DNA from: an uncultured Adlercreutzia sp.
GTDB taxonomy: Bacteria > Actinomycetota > Coriobacteriia > Coriobacteriales > Eggerthellaceae
DNA length: 9,604 nt
Direction: 5' to 3'
Assembly (NCBI GenBank): GCA_902478715.1
Contig: CABSMC010000084.1
Span: 1 to 9,604 of the forward strand
Below the pieces are notes generated by a model. That model saw only the letters and a list, made by a program, of their open reading frames with translations, made no database searches and was not told the origin of the DNA. The position numbers and the translations under genes were made by a program. Position 1 is the stretch's first letter. Every line of letters begins with the position of its first letter. Below, piece by piece: positions 5,873 through 9,604 of the stretch.

Positions 5873-7438
5873 CTAGGCCACCCCCTCTCCCAGAACGTCG
5901 GCACTTCCGGTGCCATCCTCCCGAAGGCCCTTCGTGCTCCTCCTTCGGCCGCCGCCCCGCGTGCCGTTTCTCCGCGGCTTGGGCGAGCGCCCCTCGTGGC
6001 TGCTCTTCTGGCGATAGCGCGTGGTATGCCGGCTCCATAGGTTGATGAACAAAATGACGAGGAAGCTGAACACCAAAAGCACGATCGTCCAGAACCAGGT
6101 GGCCTCGGTGTTGCCGTTCATCCACTCGAAGTAAATGGCAATGGGGATGGTGCGGGTGCTGCCCAGTTGGTTGCCCGCCAGAAACAGCGTGCACCCGAAC
6201 TCGCCCAAGGCCCGGGCGAAGGCGAGCACCGTGCCCGAGGCGATGGACGACCAGGCCAAGGGCAGCATGAGGCGCAGGAAGATGCGCCCGTTGGACCAGC
6301 CCAAGGTACGGGCCGCGTCGAGCATGTTCGGATCCAAGCTCTCGAAGGCGCCCCGAGCGCTGCGATACATGAGCGGGAAGGCCACCACCACCGCAGCGAT
6401 GACCGTGGCCTGCCAGCTGAACACGAGCGGGAATCCGATCTCCTGGAAGAAGCGCCCGAAGGCCGTGTTGCGCCCGAGCGCCGACAACAGAAGGAAGCCG
6501 CAGACCGTCGGCGGCAGCACCATGGGAATGGTGAAGATGGTATCGAAGATATCCTGGGTGCGCTTCGAGATGCGCAGCGTGAAATATGCGGCGGCCAGCC
6601 CCAGGAAGAACACGAACACAATGGCCACGCCGCAGGTCTTGAGCGTCACCCATAAAGGCGAGTAGTCCATGGACGAGAGAAACTCCCCCAGCTGCTCAAG
6701 CGGGCCGCCCTTCTGGGCGATGACGGCGCCCTCCGCCGGCACGAGGCGCCCGCTGTCCATCTGGGACGGTCGCACCTCGCTCTTCACGTCGAAGGCGTCG
6801 TCGGGGCCCTCGATGGTCACGTAGAAGCGGCCCTCCGAGATCTCGCGTCCGAAGGTGAATACCACGTCGCCCACGGCGAACGATGCTCCCTCAGTGCCTT
6901 CCGCATCAGCAATGAGCACCTTCCATTCCTCTTGGCTCGCCAGCGGGTTCACCCCCGTGGAGAAGTTCTCATCCAGGGCCGCCAAGTAGGTCTTTATTTC
7001 CTGCACCTGAGAGCTGCCCTCGTCCTCGATGCCGAACTCGTCGGCCACTGTCCGGGGAATGAAGAGCACGGCATAGTCGGCCGTGTTGACGACAGCCACG
7101 CGGTCGGTGCCTGAAAGCCGGTAGGTGTAGCCGTAGCTGAGGCCGTCGATGTCGCGCGCGGATCCCGTGCGCGAGCATTCGAAGCCTTCCACAGCGAAGT
7201 CGCAGCCCTCCATGCGGGCCGCATCGCCGTCAGCGGAGATGTCTATCTCGGCATCTTGGACAGCCTGCTCCGCATCGGCAGCCCAAGCCGAAGAGGGCGC
7301 CACGATCCCACTGCAGATCCACAGCACCGCACCGGCGAGGATCGCAGCTGCGACCGTCCTGAGCACCGAAGCCGCGAGCCCCGTCGCAGATCGCCTTGCA
7401 CCGGCCGCTTTCGCTGTTTCCATAGCCACCACTCTCAT
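5873..7438 (-). CDS. modB: Molybdate ABC transporter permease ModB with extra exported N-terminal domain
   Basis: The permease part (about residues 262-470) has a ModB fold. The first transmembrane helix is at 264-286, and a motif typical of ModB is present (F302-T-I-P-M-V-L-P-P-T311). The coupling loop that contacts ModC lies near D374-AARTLGWSNGRIFLRLMLP-393, with further helices to about 468. Unusually, about 260 residues precede it. First comes a signal-like segment (hydrophobic 28-48, possible cleavage after A51-W-A53). An exported domain (about 54-260) with C79 and C88 follows, which I do not recognise. The C-terminal tail (470-521) is rich in Arg and Gly. Typical ModB proteins have about 220-230 residues; this one has 521. 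ATG 7438 is chosen because AGGA (7444-7447) lies five bases upstream. GTG 7453 and ATG 7423 are alternatives. Confidence 0.88.
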   Translation of the reverse strand: MRVVAMETAKAAGARRSATGLAASVLRTVAAAILAGAVLWICSGIVAPSSAWAADAEQAVQDAEIDISADGDAARMEGCDFAVEGFECSRTGSARDIDGLSYGYTYRLSGTDRVAVVNTADYAVLFIPRTVADEFGIEDEGSSQVQEIKTYLAALDENFSTGVNPLASQEEWKVLIADAEGTEGASFAVGDVVFTFGREISEGRFYVTIEGPDDAFDVKSEVRPSQMDSGRLVPAEGAVIAQKGGPLEQLGEFLSSMDYSPLWVTLKTCGVAIVFVFFLGLAAAYFTLRISKRTQDIFDTIFTIPMVLPPTVCGFLLLSALGRNTAFGRFFQEIGFPLVFSWQATVIAAVVVAFPLMYRSARGAFESLDPNMLDAARTLGWSNGRIFLRLMLPLAWSSIASGTVLAFARALGEFGCTLFLAGNQLGSTRTIPIAIYFEWMNGNTEATWFWTIVLLVFSFLVILFINLWSRHTTRYRQKSSHEGRSPKPRRNGTRGGGRRRSTKGLREDGTGSADVLGEGVA

Positions 7439-7443
7439 TGCCG

Positions 7444-7447
7444 TCCT
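7444..7447 (-). promoter_or_regulatory. Ribosome binding site supporting the modB start
   Basis: AGGA on the minus strand lies five bases before ATG 7438. It favours that start over GTG 7453, which lies upstream of the AGGA, and over ATG 7423, whose upstream sequence is weaker. All three starts keep the hydrophobic signal segment. Confidence 0.5.
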
Positions 7448-7453
7448 ACACAC

Positions 7454-7486
7454 CGGGCGGGCGAGGCTTTGCGCCCCGGCCGCCCG
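7454..7486. repeat. GC-rich hairpin in the modA-modB gap
   Basis: CGGGCGG (7454-7460) and CCGCCCG (7480-7486) are perfect seven-base arms around a 19-base, GC-rich loop. It sits in the 110-base gap between modA and modB, just before the modB ribosome binding site. No T-run follows, so it is not a simple terminator. A hairpin in this position could protect modA message from 3' decay and give more binding protein than permease. This role is inferred. Confidence 0.45.
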
Positions 7487-7548
7487 ACGAGATGCCCTTG
7501 CGTACCAAGATGCGCTTTGCAGCTCGTAGTTATTCTACCGCGAATGCC

Positions 7549-8472
7549 TTAGTTCTGGGCGAGCTCGAAGCCCCACTTCTCCCAAATCTGGTTGACATCC
7601 TCGTCGGTCATGCACCACTCGAGAAAGGCCTGAGCAGCCTTGGCGTTCTTGCTGTCGGTGCACACCGCGCCCGGATAGGTGATGGCCTTGTGGGTGTCGT
7701 TGGGAACCACCGAGCAGATGGCGACACCGCCCATGCGGTACACGTCCGAGGTGTAGACCATGGCGATATCGACCTCGCCGGACTCGGCGTACTTGCACAC
7801 GTCGCCCACCTTGCCGCCGAGGGTCACCTTCGGCTGCAGGGTCGCGGAAAACTCGCCGCCCTTGCCCGTGGCATCGGCGCCGGTGACCCCATCGGGCTCG
7901 ATGTAGCCGCCGACCGTCGTCAGGGACTGGCAAGCATAGTTGCCGGCGGGCACATTCTCGTCACCCACAGCAAGGGTGTACTTGCCCGCGGCAATATCCT
8001 CGAGGGAGATATCCTGGCCGGCCAGGTCACCGCCATCCTTGGTGACGATGACCAGGTCGTTGTTGAACATGGTCTGGCGAGTGTCCTCCTTGACATAGCC
8101 GTTCTCCGCGGCATCGTCCATCGTGCCCTTGGAGGCCGTGATGAGGATGTCAGCGTACTGCCCAGCACCGAGCATCTCGTTCAAGGTGCCAGAGGCCTCG
8201 TACTGCGTATCAGCGAAGGTGACGTTGGGATTCTGCTGAGTGTAGAGTTCCTCGGCCTCGGCCATGGCCTTGGTCAGGGAATTGGCGGCGAAAATCTGCA
8301 GCTCCACGGCCTCGCCCTCAGGCTCGGCCACCTCGGGGGTCTGGGTTTCCGTCTGGGGGGCAGCCGGCTCATCGGCCTTCTGCTCTGTGGTATCGCCACC
8401 AGAGCAGCCGAACAAGCCCAGAGCGGCTACAAGGGCCACCGAGACGGCACCAAGTTTCCAACTTTTACGCAT
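7549..8472 (-). CDS. modA: Molybdate-binding lipoprotein ModA
   Basis: This is the extracellular solute-binding protein that captures molybdate and delivers it to ModBC. It has 307 residues. A lipoprotein signal ends in L20-F-G-C23. A Pro/Glu/Thr-rich linker (about 27-55) is followed by the ModA fold. Motifs line up with E. coli ModA: A62-A-N-S65-L matches the first oxyanion-binding Ser, A93-S94-G-T-L the second, the segment Y106-A-D-I-L-I-T-A-S114 follows, and V239-Y240-T-S-D carries the conserved Tyr. The start at 8472 is supported by GGGAGGA (8481-8487), eight bases upstream. It is first in the operon, and a 110-base gap to modB holds a hairpin. Compared with classical ModA, it carries an extra Gly-rich loop near 190-222. 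Binding of tungstate is equally possible from sequence alone. Confidence 0.92.
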   Translation of the reverse strand: MRKSWKLGAVSVALVAALGLFGCSGGDTTEQKADEPAAPQTETQTPEVAEPEGEAVELQIFAANSLTKAMAEAEELYTQQNPNVTFADTQYEASGTLNEMLGAGQYADILITASKGTMDDAAENGYVKEDTRQTMFNNDLVIVTKDGGDLAGQDISLEDIAAGKYTLAVGDENVPAGNYACQSLTTVGGYIEPDGVTGADATGKGGEFSATLQPKVTLGGKVGDVCKYAESGEVDIAMVYTSDVYRMGGVAICSVVPNDTHKAITYPGAVCTDSKNAKAAQAFLEWCMTDEDVNQIWEKWGFELAQN

Positions 8473-8500
8473 CGAGGCAATCCTCCCTAATAGGTTATAC

Positions 8501-8525
8501 TTCCACGCGAATAAATCGCTTGGAA
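8501..8525 (-). promoter_or_regulatory. Inverted repeat in the modA leader (hairpin or operator)
   Basis: The sequence reads TTCCA (8501-8505), one base, GCGA (8507-8510), a five-base AT loop, TCGC (8516-8519), one base, TGGAA (8521-8525). This is a nine-pair stem with one internal mismatch. It lies between the predicted -10 box and the ribosome binding site and covers the likely transcription start. It could be an operator for a molybdate-responsive repressor or an mRNA hairpin. It does not match the E. coli ModE box. Confidence 0.45.
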
Positions 8526-8526
8526 T

Positions 8527-8555
8527 ATATTATCCTTGTTCTCATATATTCGCAA
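8527..8555 (-). promoter_or_regulatory. Candidate modA promoter
   Basis: On the minus strand TTGCGA (8555-8550) and TAATAT (8532-8527) are separated by exactly 17 bases and match the sigma-70 boxes at four of six bases each. The surrounding DNA is much more AT-rich than the genes. Initiation would fall near 8520, giving a leader of about 48 bases. Confidence 0.45.
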
Positions 8556-8618
8556 GCCCTATTATTCTCATTCGTGTATATGGTTTGGAATCCTTCGATA
8601 TACCGCTCAGAGGCGAAC

Positions 8619-8645
8619 CCGTAGGAGCTGACCTTGGTCAGTCCT
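8619..8645 (+). repeat. Palindromic repeat copy 1
   Basis: The copy starts CCGTAGGAG and folds as AGGA (8623-8626), one unpaired G, CTGACC (8628-8633), TT, GGTCAG (8636-8641), TCCT (8642-8645). It has ten pairs and one bulge. It shares length, ends, TT centre and bulge position with copies 2 and 3. Confidence 0.75.
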
Positions 8646-8662
8646 CCCCGCCACCGTATCCT

Positions 8663-8689
8663 CCGTAGGGGCTGGCCTTGGCCAGCCCT
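8663..8689 (+). repeat. Palindromic repeat copy 2
   Basis: The copy starts CCGTAGGGG and folds as AGGG (8667-8670), one unpaired G, CTGGCC (8672-8677), TT, GGCCAG (8680-8685), CCCT (8686-8689). Relative to copy 1 it differs at two stem pairs. Both are changed on both sides (A-T to G-C), so pairing is kept. Confidence 0.75.
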
Positions 8690-8714
8690 CGCGAGAAAGA
8701 CGCCCTCGCATGAC

Positions 8715-8743
8715 AAAAACAGGGGCGACCAAGGTCGCCCCCT
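8715..8743 (-). terminator. Intrinsic terminator of the amidase gene
   Basis: The GC-rich stem of repeat copy 3 (8743-8721) is followed on the minus strand by G and five T residues (8719-8715). It lies about 50 bases past the amidase stop codon. It should separate that gene from modA. Confidence 0.8.
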
Positions 8744-8747
8744 ACGG
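8721..8747 (-). repeat. Palindromic repeat copy 3, inverted
   Basis: Read on the minus strand the copy starts CCGTAGGGGG. It folds as AGGG (8743-8740), one unpaired G, GCGACC (8738-8733), TT, GGTCGC (8730-8725), CCCT (8724-8721). It has the same 27-base length and bulge as the other copies, and again every stem difference is compensated. It forms the stem of the terminator at 8715-8743. Confidence 0.75.
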
Positions 8748-8791
8748 GAATTCCCCCATGCCTCTTCTGTGGCTTCTCTACAAACTCGCTC

Positions 8792-9604
8792 CTACAGCTT
8801 GAAGCCCAGTGAGTCCAGCACGTACTTGGGCACCATGAAGCGGATCGTCTTCTCCGGATCCACCATCTGACACACCTGTACGTCGGCCACAAGGGACAGC
8901 AGCATGACCATCTCGTCGGCCGGCTTTCCCGTGCGGTCGCAGATGAGATCGACCATCTCGTGAACCGCGCGGTCGGCAGCGGCATCCAAAGACTCGGCCG
9001 AGGCAATGACGCCGAGATGCGTCGCGTTCTCGATGAGGGGATCGGTCAGCGCCAGCTTCGGCAGGGCTTCCAAGGTCACCGTGGCCCACCCGGCCGCCTC
9101 GGCGCCGGACACGCTGATCTCACCATCGCCCATGGCCGCGTGCATGTCGCCGCAGCCGAAAAGCGCGCCGTCGGTATATACGGGGAAGTACAGCGTCGCG
9201 CCCGCCGTGATGGCCGTATTGTCCATATTGCCGCCATGGGAGCCCGGCGTGCCGCAATTAACAGGCTCGCCAGCCGGCGCCACGCCGATAACGCCGATCA
9301 TGGGCCTCAGCTGAATGCGCAGCTCCTCGTCCCACACCAGCTCGTCTCCGTCGATCCTGCAGAGATGCGTGCTCCAGGCGTCGAAGCGATCGCCGCACAC
9401 CCCCTCGCCCTCGCCGGTGCAGGAAGCCGTCTGCCCGTCGAACTCGATGGCCTCGATGGTGACTTTCAGCGCCCCGCCGGGCACCGCGCCCTCCACAAAG
9501 ATCGGACCCGTGGCGGGATTGATGTGATCCCAATCGATCTCATCGAGTTCGTCCTCGGGCCGCTGCACCTGATTCCCAAAGCAGTCCTTCGTGCGCACCC
9601 GCAC
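8792..9604 (-). CDS. Acetamidase/formamidase family protein (5' end outside window)
   Basis: The visible 270 residues belong to the FmdA/AmdA amidase family, whose studied members hydrolyse short amides such as formamide or acetamide to ammonia and the acid, in the cytoplasm. Family landmarks, counted from the window edge, are the D7-C-F segment, N29-P-A-T-G-P34 followed by a V-E-G-A-V-P-G-G stretch, the glycine/histidine-rich GSHGGNMDN, and GCGDMHAAMGDGE. The frame stays open to base 9604. Family members have about 300 residues, so roughly 30 N-terminal residues lie beyond the window; the GTG at the edge is probably an internal Val codon. No signal peptide can be judged. It is followed by its own terminator, so it is probably not in the mod operon. 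The true substrate is unknown. Confidence 0.88.
   Translation of the reverse strand: MRVRTKDCFGNQVQRPEDELDEIDWDHINPATGPIFVEGAVPGGALKVTIEAIEFDGQTASCTGEGEGVCGDRFDAWSTHLCRIDGDELVWDEELRIQLRPMIGVIGVAPAGEPVNCGTPGSHGGNMDNTAITAGATLYFPVYTDGALFGCGDMHAAMGDGEISVSGAEAAGWATVTLEALPKLALTDPLIENATHLGVIASAESLDAAADRAVHEMVDLICDRTGKPADEMVMLLSLVADVQVCQMVDPEKTIRFMVPKYVLDSLGFKL

Larger units (their letters stand above)
8473..8791. other. Intergenic region with amidase terminator, palindromic repeats and modA promoter
   Basis: This 319-base gap holds no credible gene. Its left half (8488-8600) is AT-rich and carries the modA promoter and leader. Its right half (8619-8747) carries three GC-rich palindromic repeats, one doubling as the terminator of the upstream amidase gene. 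A short perfect palindrome, GGGAATTCCC, lies at 8746-8755. Confidence 0.7.

Noticed and set aside
7438..8490. Plus-strand open frame of 350 codons opposite modA
   Set aside because: ModA on the minus strand has a lipobox, a ribosome binding site and binding-site motifs. The plus-strand product is a compositional shadow.
8490..8535. ModE operator upstream of modA
   Set aside because: The AT-rich words do not form the two spaced TATAACG-like half sites of the known E. coli box.
8619..8747. CRISPR-like array
   Set aside because: There are only three units, one inverted, with unequal spacers (17 and 31 bases) and compensated differences between copies. This fits palindromic intergenic repeats, not CRISPR.

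Overview
The window is high-GC bacterial DNA with every credible gene on the minus strand. The Tat-exported molybdopterin oxidoreductase with a DmsB-like ferredoxin partner, and the general codon and protein style, suggest an anaerobic gut actinobacterium of the Coriobacteriia (Eggerthellaceae such as Eggerthella, Gordonibacter or Adlercreutzia). This placement is inferred from gene content and style, not from a marker gene.

The layout below follows the direction of transcription, from high to low coordinates. (1) 8792-9604 is the 3' part of an acetamidase/formamidase-family gene, cut by the window edge. (2) 8473-8791 is an intergenic region. It holds three copies of a 27-bp palindromic repeat, one of which forms the terminator of the amidase gene, followed by the promoter and leader of modA. 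(3) 4766-8472 is a molybdate ABC transporter operon, modA-modB-modC. ModB carries an unusual exported N-terminal domain of about 200 residues. The operon ends in a strong intrinsic terminator at 4712-4747. (4) 130-4440 is a three-gene unit: an unrecognised accessory protein, a 964-residue Tat-exported molybdopterin catalytic subunit, and a 203-residue four-cluster ferredoxin-like subunit whose start codon overlaps the preceding stop (TAATG). (5) 1-129 holds hairpins, one of them a probable terminator.

The inferred logic is that ModABC imports molybdate, the cell builds the molybdopterin cofactor with genes outside the window, and the neighbouring two-subunit enzyme uses it. The folded enzyme would be exported by Tat, with the iron-sulfur subunit carried along because it has no signal of its own. 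No membrane anchor subunit (DmsC/NrfD type) is visible. The substrate cannot be named from sequence alone.

The points most worth a second look are: the exported domain fused to ModB; a perfect 19-bp palindrome lying exactly between a strong Shine-Dalgarno sequence and the start codon of the accessory gene; the three palindromic repeats with compensatory base changes; and the unknown accessory protein.
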